Shown here: positions 9,184 through 19,798 of the stretch, one piece after another
Position numbering within the stretch: the stretch's first letter is position 1
Layout of the letters: each line of letters begins with the position of its first letter
Source: Chrysophaeum taylorii
Taxonomy: Eukaryota > Sar > Pelagophyceae > Pelagomonadales > Pelagomonadaceae
Direction of reading: 5' to 3'
DNA length: 63,224 bases
Assembly (NCBI GenBank): GCA_029834535.1
Contig: JAQMWT010000641.1
Location: 1-63,224 of the forward strand
Notes under the pieces: generated by a model
The model's input: the letters and a program-made list of their open reading frames with translations, nothing else
Databases searched by the model: none
Told to the model about the DNA's origin: nothing
Made by a program: the position numbers and the translations under genes

Positions 9184-11244
9184 ATTGTTGCATAACAGGC
9201 ATGTGTTGAGCTTCGACCAAACACGTACTGTGTCATGAAACTTTGCGTTTGGTCGGAAGGCACAACGACGAGTGTGAAACCAGTATTTAGTTTTGGTAGC
9301 AACACAGGGGGATCTGTACCATCTTCATTGGTTAAATTACTGGGGAGCTCAGAGTGCGAAGAAGTTTCCCGAGCTTGACGACGAACAACAGTATTCTGAG
9401 CTTTAGCATTTATGTGCTGCAGTAGCGGCTGAGGGATGTTATCGATTTCATCATCTTTAATTGACAGGAAAGTGTGGAACATTTTCTCTGTATCAGCAGT
9501 CCCCCTCTGTTCCGCATCACTGGGGGACGCTTCAGGTGCAGATGTTTCGGTTTGATACTTTTCTTCTGAAACAAGAGATTCCTTATCGGTTTCCAAGAGG
9601 TTCGATATGGTATTGGACATAATATCAACTCGAGATAAGTAGAGATGAACTTGGGTGGCTTCATCAGGATCTAAGGACTGTGTCGAAGCTTGAGAAGCGG
9701 CTGTCCAGAGGGTACTCAATAAGCTTTTCCTCTACCATTTTAGAGTCGGTGGAAGGATTGGGATTCGCTTCCTGCAATTTACCAAACAGGTGTCGAAGAC
9801 GATCAACTTGATAAGTAGCCCGGTCCATAAGAGACATATTAGAGCGTGCATTACGGTTAGAGGAAGATGAGTAGACAGGACGATCGAAGCTGGTACCTTT
9901 GACGTTATAATTTGAAGGTGAACGATAGTACGACGTGTCACGGGGTGAGATTGTCGATGCTTTATCTTTTGCATTACGAAGCTTACGAGCATTGAAGCCA
10001 GACTGTCCAGCTACAGTAGCTAACAACGAGCAAGCGTTGTTTAGAGAATCGTGGGATTGATGAATAGTGTCCATCAATAATACCTTAGGTGGCTTGGTAG
10101 CGGTAGTACCAGGGATGTAAGGGATCCAAGAAGCGGGTTTATCCAAGCGTCGGTTAGAAGAAAACTTTGTCTCATTATATATCTTTAACAAGAATCCCAA
10201 TAGTGGACGAACGTCGTTAGGATCTAGCTTTAACAATTTGGGATCGTTACTCGAGTTGTTACTAGAGCGTGTCTCGTAGAGTTTACACCATTCCAATAAA
10301 GATTGAGAATAGCGCTCGTGATCCGAGGGATTAGCATATAGACGGTAGATCTCCTCGTGAGCTTTAAGAGTGATTATGGAATTATTAAATTGGATTGAAG
10401 CTTCATCATTATTTAATTGCTTTGCCCGAGATTGAAAGGCAAGGAGTTGTTCGACAAATACATGGGCATACCAATTAACATTTAGAGACATTCGATTAAA
10501 CTGAGATTTAAGCTCAGTTACATCTGTACAAGACACTGTCTCGTAGTAATGATAGGCTAAAAGCATTACAGCACGTAATTTATTGGGATGTGCAGGGATT
10601 GCATAAATTTTCTTTAGTTGAGGCCACATAGCGAGAGCGGGCTTTTCCTGGGACTCGAGGTTAAAGAATGTGTACAAGAAACCAGCATAAGTTTCGCAGT
10701 GTTTGATCCAATCGGCATCAGAGAGACCTGTGAAGGATATGTTAGTTAAAGATGAATCATACACAATTGATTTAGGAAATCGGGTATCTAATAAAGTAAG
10801 GACATGTTTAACGTCCTCATTTAATTCAGGACGGACAAGGTTGTACGACTCTTGGTAGTAAAGTCGTTCAAGGCTATTACGGGCATCAACCGTTAGTTGA
10901 TGGGAAGAGTTGACGTGCTAAGTCTTTAAATGTTCGGGCAGGGCATCTTCATCAGGTAAGTTTAAATCATTAATTTGTTCAGCTTTCCATTGAGCGAAGA
11001 TGATATCAACTTCTTGTTCAAGGATTTGATTATATTCCGGAGCATTCCGGGTGTGAGCTTCATATGAATCAAAGCAGACTAACGTTTCCACATATGGACT
11101 TGTCATATGCCTGCGAAGCGTTTTGATTTGCAAGCTCACCTTAGTTGAATTATCTTGGAAACGTGATCCTGCGTTAATCTTATCAACGAGGATTTGTTCT
11201 TGTTTGTAGATATCAGTGGTAGATATTGTTTTTTGTTTTGACAT
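9184..11244 (-). pseudogene. Gag and start of protease, element Y
   Basis: Starts at ATG 11,244 (MSKQKTISTTDIYK) right after the LTR/leader. A stop at 10,918 ends the first segment, and the frame resumes from 10,764 to 9,664 (366 codons, MYDSSLTNISFTGL...), then shifts again near 9,710 to continue to the LINE. It matches element W gag (33,261 onward) across its length: WYAHVFVEQLLAFQ here, and WYVHV plus FIEAVLAFRQ in W around its short-element insertion. Content: helical capsid-like N-terminal half, then a Ser/Arg-rich stretch (YYRSPSNYNVKG, SSNRNARSNMSLMDRA) and a helical segment before the protease. No CCHC knuckle is visible. Broken by at least one stop and one frameshift. Confidence 0.75.
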
Positions 11245-12132
11245 GATTGTGGCCTATTAAGGGATAGGTTAGAGGATTGATGGACAGATTCGACACATAA
11301 GAATGAAGGGTTTCTCAAGTGCGGATTCTATGTACAGTACGCGATTTTTAAAACGTAGGTTTATTGACAAGACCAACAAAATCAACATGTTATTTAAAAC
11401 AGGGTGACTTGAGACTGAAGAATGGATTAGTTCTCGAGCAGTCAGTCTTTTGTTGGGGAATGGAAGGAAAAACCGGTACAAGTTTCCGCGGCTTGTATAG
11501 GAAAATTTTAATTTCATTAGTTATGCGAGTGCATGTGACCAGTGACCGACCCAACTCGGTCACAAACCTATTTAACTGGTGGGCACATACCGTCACACAA
11601 CAAATATGTACAGTAGACCACCGCCAAACACATTGTCGCATTGTACTCGTGATCAGGCGTAAATTGATCATTCGATTTAGACGTACAACACAGTTGGGCT
11701 GACACACCTACGCATCTGGGCCCATAACCTGGAGAGATTTGACCCTCTCCGGGTACATGGTAGAGACTGCGCGCAGTCTTAGGCGTGTACAGACCATGCC
11801 GCTTGTCACATGCTACTACACAAGGTAGGGATTTAGGCCCGAACTCCTTAAGGATATTAGGTCCCATAGAAGCGTTTACACTGACAACGGGGAACGAAGT
11901 CTCTGTTAATTAAACAGAAAACCCCGTACCCGAAGGTACGCACCTGGAGGCCTACTCCATGTTGGAAAAGAGCTTCAGACTGGGTTCTTCATAGTCGTGA
12001 AAGAAAAGGGGCGGAAGGGGGGGAAGGAAAAGGAAGAAAGAGGGAAAGCCGTATTACGGAGAGAAACCCCTCGTGTAGAGATAGGTGTGAAAATGTTCCA
12101 GTGTCGCACACATAATAGTGTAGCTCTCTGGA
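11245..12132 (-). mobile_element. LTR between Copia-like elements X and Y
   Basis: About 890 bp. Begins TCCAGAGAG at 12,132 and runs into the gag leader of Y. Carries AATAAA on the minus strand at 11,360-11,365, so transcript ends probably lie in the LTR here. Upstream in element orientation it abuts ORF3 of element X, which it interrupts inside the LLLLQ segment instead of following the normal polypurine tract. Confidence 0.85.
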
Positions 12133-13102
12133 GTAGCAAGAGGGGTGCATGGTCGTCCGGGTTCACGAAAATGTTAGAAGCATTAAGGTTGTGGGTAACC
12201 ATACATTTAATGAGCGCATCTTTAAGCAGCTTGTTAATTGTAATGGATTCACCCAAACGTAGAATGATGGCTCGCATATGTGCAGCTGGATCATTATGGC
12301 ATGAAAGGTGAAACGACTGAAGACTATTCCTAGTTAATGCTGTCCCATGCTGCGATAAATTACACATAACACAGATCAAAAGGAAATTGGGCGGGGTACG
12401 TCGAAACAATGCGAAGCATGTTGTTCCGAAGCTAGTGATCTTCGATGATTTTAATGATTTTATCCGTTTTGAATTCGTCTTCAGTGCAAATGGCGAGAAC
12501 AAGGGGTGTACCCGGCGCATCGGTTTCATTGAAACATTTAGTACACAGTACGTGTACCTTGACAACGCCTTTGATGGGGGGGTATCTATGCAATCGAATA
12601 CCCTCGTTTGCCGGTATGCTAGGAGCATTACGTACACGTTTCGCCTTTATACACAGTAGAGAACTCAAGAAGTGGAGATTGTCAACACAATTGTTTTGTT
12701 GTGCATCAGTAGGTAGCTGTTGGATGGACTGATGCCAACATTGTGGATTCTTAGGTGGCGGTAACAAGAAATTAGGTGGTTGTGTGCCAAGCGAAAGAGC
12801 GCCCCCATACATCATCGCCATAACATCGAATTTACAATGCTTTAAGAGGAAGTATTCTGTGTTTGCAACATGCGATTTAGTATATGTTGTGTTGATTGTG
12901 ACGTGGGAGTCACTGGGGAGGACTGATTTCTTTGAGCAACAGAAAGATACGTTTGATGTTTACGGTTGTTGGGAGAACCAGTTGGGGCAATTCCTGGGTT
13001 TAGAGCATTAAACGGAGAAGATGATGATGATATGCCGCCACGTCCACGGTTCAATACAGAGTAACGCCGGTTCGCAGCATCCTTGGTCTTTGCAGGATTC
13101 AT
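12133..13102 (-). pseudogene. ORF3 of element X, frameshifted and cut by LTR
   Basis: Starts at ATG 13,102 (MNPAKTKDAANRRYS), matching ORF3 of element Z at 44,503 (MNPSKNKDAASRRYS). It needs frame changes near 12,830 and 12,480 to follow Z. Readable conserved blocks are LGTQPPNFLLPPPK, FPPIKGVVKVHV-like wording, LICVMCNLSQHG, LSCHNDPAAHMRAIILRLG and INKLLKDALIKCMV. At 12,133 it is truncated by the LTR, so the coiled coil and membrane segment seen in Z are absent. Function unknown; it occupies the position after pol where envelope-like ORFs sit in some LTR retrotransposons. Confidence 0.7.
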
Positions 13103-13212
13103 TTTATAGAAGTCCTCACATTGCGTATTTCATTTCACATTTTGGCGAGCTACGATAACGTTTTCCATGAGAGTTAGTTTAATGTCATTGCGGACATAGT
13201 GAAGGGTAAGGA

Positions 13213-14652
13213 TTAAGCATCTTGCTGGGCTATGGGTTGTTGTAAACCAAGTAACGTGCGAAATCTAGTGAAAAGCGGAGCACCAAAGGGTTTAGTGAGT
13301 CCATCAGCGATATTCGGAGTGCCAGAAACATGATGTAAGCGAATACGTTTTGGGTGCACATAATCACGAACACGAAACCAGCGTGTGCTAATGGCTTTGG
13401 CTTTAGTCGCACTGTCAGGATTATTTGGCAGATGGATAGCAGAAGCAGAGTCTCCAAGTATATGACTGTTACGCATGAATGACATGTCTGATGGGAGAGG
13501 GTTGTCATGAGCATCATAATCTAATAACGAATCGTTCCCTGGAGGTTGGCGAAGATAGTATTGCGAATTTATAGCAAGCGCCATTTCCATTAACAATTTG
13601 CGTAACCAGACCACATCATCAGCACACATATTAAGGGCGATAAGCTCACTCTCATGCGTGGAAGTAGCTGTGATAGGCTGTAGTTTGGATTTCCAAGTGA
13701 CGAGGGAACCGAATAAAAAGATGGCATAACCAGTTGTAGATTTGCGATCTTGTTCATAAGAGGGTGCATTATCAGCATCGACGAACGCGACCAGTGGATC
13801 AAAATTACCTGAATTCACTTGTTCTTTAGTGTAATCCAACATGGTTGCCATGACAGCGCGATTGCCGATGAGAAGTCTAAGATGGTCCATTAGAGCGGAA
13901 GAACCGGAGTAGTACCATAGTCGAAGATTGCGATTTTCAGGCTTGCGCAAATAGCGAAGAGTTCCTGTTAATACTTGGACATGCAAATACCCTGGATTAT
14001 GCATTCCTCGGGAACAGCGACTGAGGCTTTGTGATAAATCAGGGCGACAGGCCAACTGTACAAAAGTAAGCTTGCCAAGTAAGGTGGAGAAGGTGTGGTG
14101 GATGAACTTGTCCATATCAGAAGATGGCTCTCCAGTTTTGTACGTAGTCGAGGGGGACATAGGAGTCGAAGTGGGACGTAACTGCGTTAAAATGGGATAC
14201 TCTTCAAACCACGCATCAATTTTAGCTTGGCAGTCAAGTGAGATGGAACCATCGGTAGTGCGAGTTATGCGCATACCTAAGAGAGCATGAACTTCTTCAA
14301 AGTTTTCGACCGAGTACTCCTTCTTCATGGCTTGCTGGAATTCACGACGTAGACTTTCCGATGTACAAATGATGATAGCATCATCCACTGATAGCGTACA
14401 AAGTGAAAACGTAGCATCAGCTTGGACTTTAGCATAGATGCATGTATCTGTTCGAAAACGTTTATAGCCTAATGTGTCGAAGAAACCATTTACGGTTTGG
14501 TTCCAAAGAGCTCTGTCGTAATCAACAAAGAGATTTAAGTAGTTTTGGGAGACGTCGTCCTTGATATTTTGCATCTTCATGATCGAGTAGGTAAATACCT
14601 TGTGGCAGTTTAACATAGACATGAGAATATATGGGAGCTTGAACAAAAGCAT
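13213..14652 (-). pseudogene. Copia reverse transcriptase C-terminal part and RNase H (element X)
   Basis: About 479 codons. From residue 40 or so it follows the Ty1/Copia reverse transcriptase: LWNQTVNGFFDTLGYKRF, CIYAKVQADATF and LSVDDAIIICTS, which is the catalytic Asp-Asp box in the place of the usual YVDD. RNase H follows: VAFVDADNAPSYEQDRKSTTG, YAIFLFGSLVTWKSKLQP, TSTHESELIALNMCADDVVW, ILGDSASAIHL and TRWFRVRDYV, with its Asp and Glu residues in place. It ends QPIAQQDA at 13,213. The frame joins the upstream integrase-RT frame (to 14,522) only through a small indel near 14,570, where the LLKSLYGLRQSP segment of Z is disrupted. Confidence 0.88.
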
Positions 14653-17083
14653 TAGGAGCGTCTATGTGGTAGACGGGAAGTCGTAGGTAGGCTGCAAGCG
14701 CCAGAACACAACGGATACCGGTGAGCTGCGCCATTGGGCTAAATGTGTTAAAAAAGTCAGTGCCCAGAGAAGCTAAGAATCCTCGTAGGACCAATTTCGC
14801 TTTATGTTTGATGTATTCACCGGCAGCATTGGTTTTTATACGTAATACCAGTCGAGTATCAATAGGCTTGGAGTTGACCATAGGCAACGAGAGTTCAAAG
14901 CAGCCAAACTTAACAATGTCAAAAATCTCCTTGGAAATAGCGGAGATATAAGCCTTACGATCAGCACCAGAGAGACCTTTGAGGCAGGTCAACTCATATT
15001 CATCAATCTTGATATCTTTGGCTATAATTTTATATTCGTCCGGACCAACAGTGCTGGGATCTTGAGCGTTGGTAAGATGGATGATTGTATAAGAAGCGAC
15101 CATATCGTTAGTGGGAGCGGGATCTGGATCTTCGACAAGTTGAATAACTAGTAGAGGGTCATCTCCAAGGTGTGCATCAATGTAATGAGACTGCACAGTA
15201 ATGTAGTCTTCGATGGCGGAGAGGTGAGGCTCGGAGGCACCATAAGAAGCATCATTATGATCCAAAATAGAATGGGGCGTTAACAAAGCATAAGCATATT
15301 GAGCGGGAGGAACTCGAAAAGCTTGAGCGTGTTCGGAAATGAGATGAACGAGAGCGCGCTGAAGGTGAAAGTCCGCGAGGCTGAGGTCGTCGAGGAGATG
15401 AACAAGAGTGGCCTCCGTCGACGAATGGCGAAGGCTCCTATGACACATAGCAGAAGAAGACTGGAATAGCGCTTGGTAAACATGATGATAAAGAGTTTGT
15501 GTAAACTCCCCCTCTGGAGGTACAGCCGTCCAGTGGATGCCATGAGCAATATGAAGGGAGTGGAGGGCGGGGTCGCAGAAAGTGATATACTGCTTGGCGA
15601 GGTCGTACTTGAAGTCAGCAAGCGTACCACCAGCTTGTTCATAAGCGGCAACGGTTGGCGAAGCAATACGAATGAGGACAGCCTTGAGATTAGTCTTGCG
15701 ACGAGGTTGAGGGTGATTAGGACCACGGGTGAGACGAAGGACATCTTGAGAGTAGAGAGACCGATAGGATGGTAAAAGGGGTAAAGTGTTGGAGGACACG
15801 TCAGATGCCGGAGGTGTGGCGACAGAAGCAGCGGGGGCAGAAGCAGCGGGAGCACATGCGGGAACGGGAGTAGGAGCGTGGGCGAGGGATGAAGGAGTCC
15901 CCCTCTCGTGTTCAATGTCGGTGGACATAGCATTCCCCTTCTGCGCCGCATCACTTGGGGTGCTTTGAACAGAAAAGGGTATATCAGGTGAAGGTTCGGG
16001 TGGGGAATGTTGTTCGTAATCGGGAGGAGATTTAGAAATGAGATGAGGAAAGGCAAGTTTAGAAGAAACACGGACTTGGCCGTTATCAGGATTGAGGACA
16101 ACATCAGCTAAGTGGTTAACATGGGGTTTGATTAAAGGGTTGATAACATTAGCACCACATAAGTACATATAGGGACGACATCGAGGTTTATATTTATGAA
16201 ATTCATTAGACTCCAGATGCAAATAACAAACAGAACCAAAGGGTTTGAGGTAATCTTGTTGGGGAACATTACATTGATCCAACAGAGCTTGTTTGGGGCT
16301 TAGGACTTTATTATAAATGCGTTCGAGAGAACCATTAGGAAGGAGATTATACGATTGAACAGCATGTATAACAGCCCACGGGTAGTGTGGTGCCGGATCT
16401 GTTAGGGGGTGACCTTCATAGGATACATTAAGCATATGCCGGGGTCGTGTAGACGCAGCAGTTGCTATATGACCAACCGCGGCTTCTACTTCATGATTAA
16501 ACACATGTAAGTAGGGAGGGAGAGCAGACATATTAATAGCGTGTTCAACACGAAAGGGAGTAGTAACGTGTTGAGATAAATAGGGTTTAAAAGAATCGCA
16601 ATAAATTTGTTTTAATTGTAGATGAACATAGGCGGAGCGAAAGTTGCAAACAAACTCGAGGGCATTGCAAAATTCACTGGCATTGGTGGTACGACAAAAG
16701 TACACTAACACAAATTTATAAATGAGACGTTTAAAGACTATGATGTGGCGAAAGGAGCCCCATTCAGATAGGACAGATACGTAACCACCATCACATGCCC
16801 AGGCTTCACCAGGTTGAAAAACTTTTTCAAATGAAGGTTGCTTGGTAAGGTGATGTGGATGGGGAAAAAGATTTTTATGTAAGGTACAATCCACACAAAA
16901 CTTACGGTAGGGCACATCTGAAGGAGGATGTCCCGGACTGGTAATAACCTGAACAGCTTTTATAGCCTGGGAATCACTATAATGGTGAATATTGTGAAAA
17001 TCGGTAGCACGTCGCTGAGCGTCTCGAAACGCGAGAGTACCTCTGGCATGGACTTTTCTGTCAAATGAAGCATGTTTTTTCAT
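14522..17083 (-). CDS. Copia integrase and reverse transcriptase N-terminal part (element X)
   Basis: An open frame of 853 codons. The N-terminal zinc-binding segment has His-His then Cys-Cys (HNIHHYSD ... FCVDCTLHK). The integrase core carries Asp in ACDGGYVSV, Asp in IYCDSFKPYLS and Glu in NHEVEAAVGH, the D-D-E triad. Then FGSVCYLHLE and a long Pro/Ala/Ser-rich linker (about residues 350-430). Reverse transcriptase starts near residue 690: DTRLVLRIKTNAAGEYIKHKAKLVLRGF (cited in part), FSPMAQLTGIRCVLALAA and YHIDAPNAFVQAPI (first catalytic Asp). A small indel at the 3' end breaks the RT. This is the longest intact integrase frame in X and closely matches Z at 40,240-42,900. Confidence 0.9.
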   Translation of the reverse strand: MKKHASFDRKVHARGTLAFRDAQRRATDFHNIHHYSDSQAIKAVQVITSPGHPPSDVPYRKFCVDCTLHKNLFPHPHHLTKQPSFEKVFQPGEAWACDGGYVSVLSEWGSFRHIIVFKRLIYKFVLVYFCRTTNASEFCNALEFVCNFRSAYVHLQLKQIYCDSFKPYLSQHVTTPFRVEHAINMSALPPYLHVFNHEVEAAVGHIATAASTRPRHMLNVSYEGHPLTDPAPHYPWAVIHAVQSYNLLPNGSLERIYNKVLSPKQALLDQCNVPQQDYLKPFGSVCYLHLESNEFHKYKPRCRPYMYLCGANVINPLIKPHVNHLADVVLNPDNGQVRVSSKLAFPHLISKSPPDYEQHSPPEPSPDIPFSVQSTPSDAAQKGNAMSTDIEHERGTPSSLAHAPTPVPACAPAASAPAASVATPPASDVSSNTLPLLPSYRSLYSQDVLRLTRGPNHPQPRRKTNLKAVLIRIASPTVAAYEQAGGTLADFKYDLAKQYITFCDPALHSLHIAHGIHWTAVPPEGEFTQTLYHHVYQALFQSSSAMCHRSLRHSSTEATLVHLLDDLSLADFHLQRALVHLISEHAQAFRVPPAQYAYALLTPHSILDHNDASYGASEPHLSAIEDYITVQSHYIDAHLGDDPLLVIQLVEDPDPAPTNDMVASYTIIHLTNAQDPSTVGPDEYKIIAKDIKIDEYELTCLKGLSGADRKAYISAISKEIFDIVKFGCFELSLPMVNSKPIDTRLVLRIKTNAAGEYIKHKAKLVLRGFLASLGTDFFNTFSPMAQLTGIRCVLALAAYLRLPVYHIDAPNAFVQAPIYSHVYVKLPQGIYLLDHEDAKYQGRRLPKLLKSLC

Positions 17084-17261
17084 GTAATTGTCTTGGAGTT
17101 ATGAGAGGAATATGTTTCAATTTTGTAGGAGATGATGTATCTGCGGATGAGATGTTAGATAAGAAGACGTGAGCCACTGAATCGAGATGAAATAGTGGAA
17201 GTTCGTGGTTGGAAGAGATGTTGTCACAACATTGGAAGACTTTATTAGAAATGTGCAACAT

Positions 17262-19122
17262 TGTGATAGAACTCTGGTTTAATATTAAGGATGTGTCAGT
17301 GGGAAATATGTTTGTGAAAAAAGGCTGACCTATAGTTTTTGGTTAGCGAAGCGTGATCAGGGTCAAAAGATGGTGATAACGTTAATTTACGCAAATCATA
17401 GACTATCGGACACAAGTGTGTATAAATTACGTGATAGGTTCCAGCCGGAATAGCATTAGCAATTATGTCACAGCAAAGGTCCGGGGACAAAGACAGAAGA
17501 AAATTAATTTGGTACGCTGTGAAGTTATTGGCGCGTGCCAGTTCGCGAGTTGAATAATGTCGAATGCGATCAAGCCGTGGATCGTAAAGGATCATGTTAG
17601 CAAATCCACGAATAGTGGGAGTTGGGGTGTGAATAGAATGAACTTTGGCGCCCATCTTTCTATTACTAGATGTGATGAGGCCAAGGTACCTGCTTTGAGA
17701 CAGATGAATGTCACCTAAAGCAAAGATTTTATCGATGAATTCAAGATGATTTGTCTTGGGATAAAAACTGAAAGAATCGAAGCACAGGTGAAGTGTAGGA
17801 AACCAATGTTTGCACAAGACGACGGGCGTCTTGAGTTTCATGATGACGATGATAAGCTTGGCATAACCAAAGAAAACCCGTAACAGGATTGAGAGAAGCA
17901 GTCTTATCAATTGCTGTGTCATGTGTTTGCAAGATGTAGGTTTCCCCAAATGCATTTATGTGGGCCTGGTATTTAGAAGAGGAGTTAGAAACTGTGATGT
18001 CTCCACCTGTGTGTCTTCCACCGGAGATGTAAATGATGGAGGAAGTAGAGGATTTATTTAAGAATAACCTGTGAGATGGTTGGCTATATTCGATAGTTTT
18101 AATACGAAAAGACACAGGTAATGTAGTAGAATTTGGGAACAAGCGTCCCATAATGTTATAGAGGATAGCAAAGGCCTTGAGTTCAATAGGCGAAGTCATA
18201 CACGCGAGGGGCTTTCTTGAATTCGTTAAGAATCCTAGGCGAAAGTTAGAAATGCCCTCCATTTCGTCTTGACTTGGATGTTCAATTGTGTTGTTTGAAT
18301 GCAAAAGAGGAACAGCATGGTTAATGTCTCTAGCTCAGTAACCGTTAGGCGAACGGATCCTGTGCGACTGAAGCTGCTGTAAGTTTTGGGCATGGAAACG
18401 AATGGTATATCCGAGAAGACCTGTGTCCAGGGTTCGTCGACAATTAACTTGCGACTGATGGAGTTAACATGATCCGCAATGTCCAGGAAGGAAGTAACTC
18501 GCTTATTGGGCCAAGAGAGCAAATCTAACGGACCGGTATTATATTTGCGAGCAACGAGGATCCATCTTTCTCTGGCTTGATAATCTCCACACAAGTAACA
18601 TGGAAAGCGATCACTTATATCCACCGTATAATTCATTGTGGAGAAGATCAGATTAGCAACTCGCATGTGATCTTCATACGATGCAGAGTGTGGTGGTGTC
18701 ATCTCCATAAAAAGAACGAGGGGCTTTAAAAGTTCAAGTACACTTAAAGCACTTGGAAATAAAGAGTCGTCCATATCTCGCTCGAAAGTTGATATAGATC
18801 TCCCGTTGATTATGTTACGATTGGTACATGGAGACGTCAATTCCACTATATCAGAGTAATATCTTGCACGTTCAGTGTCCGATGCTCGATGTAGGTAAGT
18901 AAGGAACTTTGGTAGTGACGGAAAAACTTCGATGGAATTACCAAACCGTCTTCGTAGCATATGCGTAAGATTTTCATCGCTTTCAACAATAACTTTAACG
19001 TTAATGTTGATTCGCAAGTCATTGGAAGCACAAGCCAAGAATGCAGGAGTGGACATCCCGGAGCAAAGTAGAGTTACAGTAGGTGCTCGTGAACTAGAAG
19101 AGGTTGTTGCAGTATGGAGCAA
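17262..19122 (-). pseudogene. C5-cytosine methyltransferase (element X)
   Basis: Motif I TVTLLCSGMSTPAFLACA, motif II ESDE, motif IV TSPCTNRN (Cys codon 18,826-18,828), motif VI FMEMTPP and motif VIII CGDYQARERWILVARK lie in the first frame (19,122-18,235). The target-recognition region continues in a second frame (18,304-17,741: SPIELKAFAILYNIMGRLFP, GGRHTGGDITV). The third frame (17,955-17,296) carries motif IX RHYSTRELARANNF and motif X IIANAIPAGTYH. All catalytic landmarks are therefore present but split by two frameshifts, near 18,310 and 17,760. The domain is about 590 residues, longer than a minimal bacterial C5-methyltransferase because of a roughly 320-residue insert between motifs VIII and IX. 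It lies between protease and integrase, as in Z. Confidence 0.85.
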
Positions 19123-19129
19123 GCGTGTA

Positions 19130-19798
19130 TTAAACTTGCGTCATACAGGAGGTGAGAAATGTTTGCGAACATAAGGCAACTGTGAGTGCATGGACTCCAA
19201 AATGGTTTTGAGCCACGTAAATTACACGTTCGAGAAGGTTGGAATATAGTTTAAGCATTCCACGTTGTTCGTTAAAAGCACTCAATCTGAACTGTAAGGA
19301 GCGTAGTTCCATTTTTCGAGCTTTAGCTTGCTGTAACGAATAAATTGGGAGAGCAGGTAATAAGTTGTTTAATATAAACAAAGTAGTCTTGACATTGTCG
19401 TCAATCTTGCTCTGGATAGATGATTGTCCTTTAAACTCAACCCCATCGAGATATATACCAAGCTTGTCTTCTCCCCATTGAGTCATGCTGATGATGTGCA
19501 AATCAGGGTCGTTATGTTGATTTTGTTTGGGTAGGGAAAGCGCAACGTCTAGCTTCACATATCCAACGTTAGGATGCTTTGGAAGAGCGGGGATGACGGT
19601 TCTTATTATCATGGCATGAGTGATGCTTTGGGTATCTGTAGCCGTCTGGATGGCGGGTGACAAGGATTCGGGTAATTTAACGATATGTAGTTGGTCGGCG
19701 TAACGTTCAAAGTTAACCACATGTTGAGAAGCGCACGTATCAGCATACCCCGACGTAGTCATTAATGGTAAGTTGTATTCATTATACAGTTTAAGCAT
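19130..19798 (-). CDS. Retroviral-type aspartic protease segment (element X)
   Basis: About 222 codons. The active-site loop is GYADTCASQHVV: Asp-Thr followed by Cys-Ala-Ser where Copia proteases usually have Gly-Ala-Ser. Then AMIIRTVIPALPKHPNVGY and VKLDVALSLP, resembling the flap and second strand region, and ISMTQWGEDKLGIYL. The C-terminal helical part (ARKMELRSLQFRLSAF) leads toward the conserved PPV-TGA. A frameshift near 19,215 disturbs the last 25 residues. Position between gag and methyltransferase supports a polyprotein-processing role; the fold is inferred from the DT.AS motif and order. Confidence 0.72.
   Translation of the reverse strand: MLKLYNEYNLPLMTTSGYADTCASQHVVNFERYADQLHIVKLPESLSPAIQTATDTQSITHAMIIRTVIPALPKHPNVGYVKLDVALSLPKQNQHNDPDLHIISMTQWGEDKLGIYLDGVEFKGQSSIQSKIDDNVKTTLFILNNLLPALPIYSLQQAKARKMELRSLQFRLSAFNEQRGMLKLYSNLLERVIYVAQNHFGVHALTVALCSQTFLTSCMTQV

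Larger units (their letters stand above)
5897..12132 (-). mobile_element. Copia-like element Y (5' LTR to methyltransferase, 3' deleted)
   Basis: Read on the minus strand: LTR (12,132-11,245), gag (11,244 down), protease, an in-frame TGA, then the methyltransferase N-terminal half, ending at about 5,897 inside the methyltransferase where it abuts a Gypsy-like gag fragment. Integrase, reverse transcriptase, ORF3 and 3' LTR are gone. A LINE occupies 7,565-9,175. Its LTR lies directly against the interrupted ORF3 of element X, giving an X-LTR-Y tandem arrangement. Confidence 0.85.
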
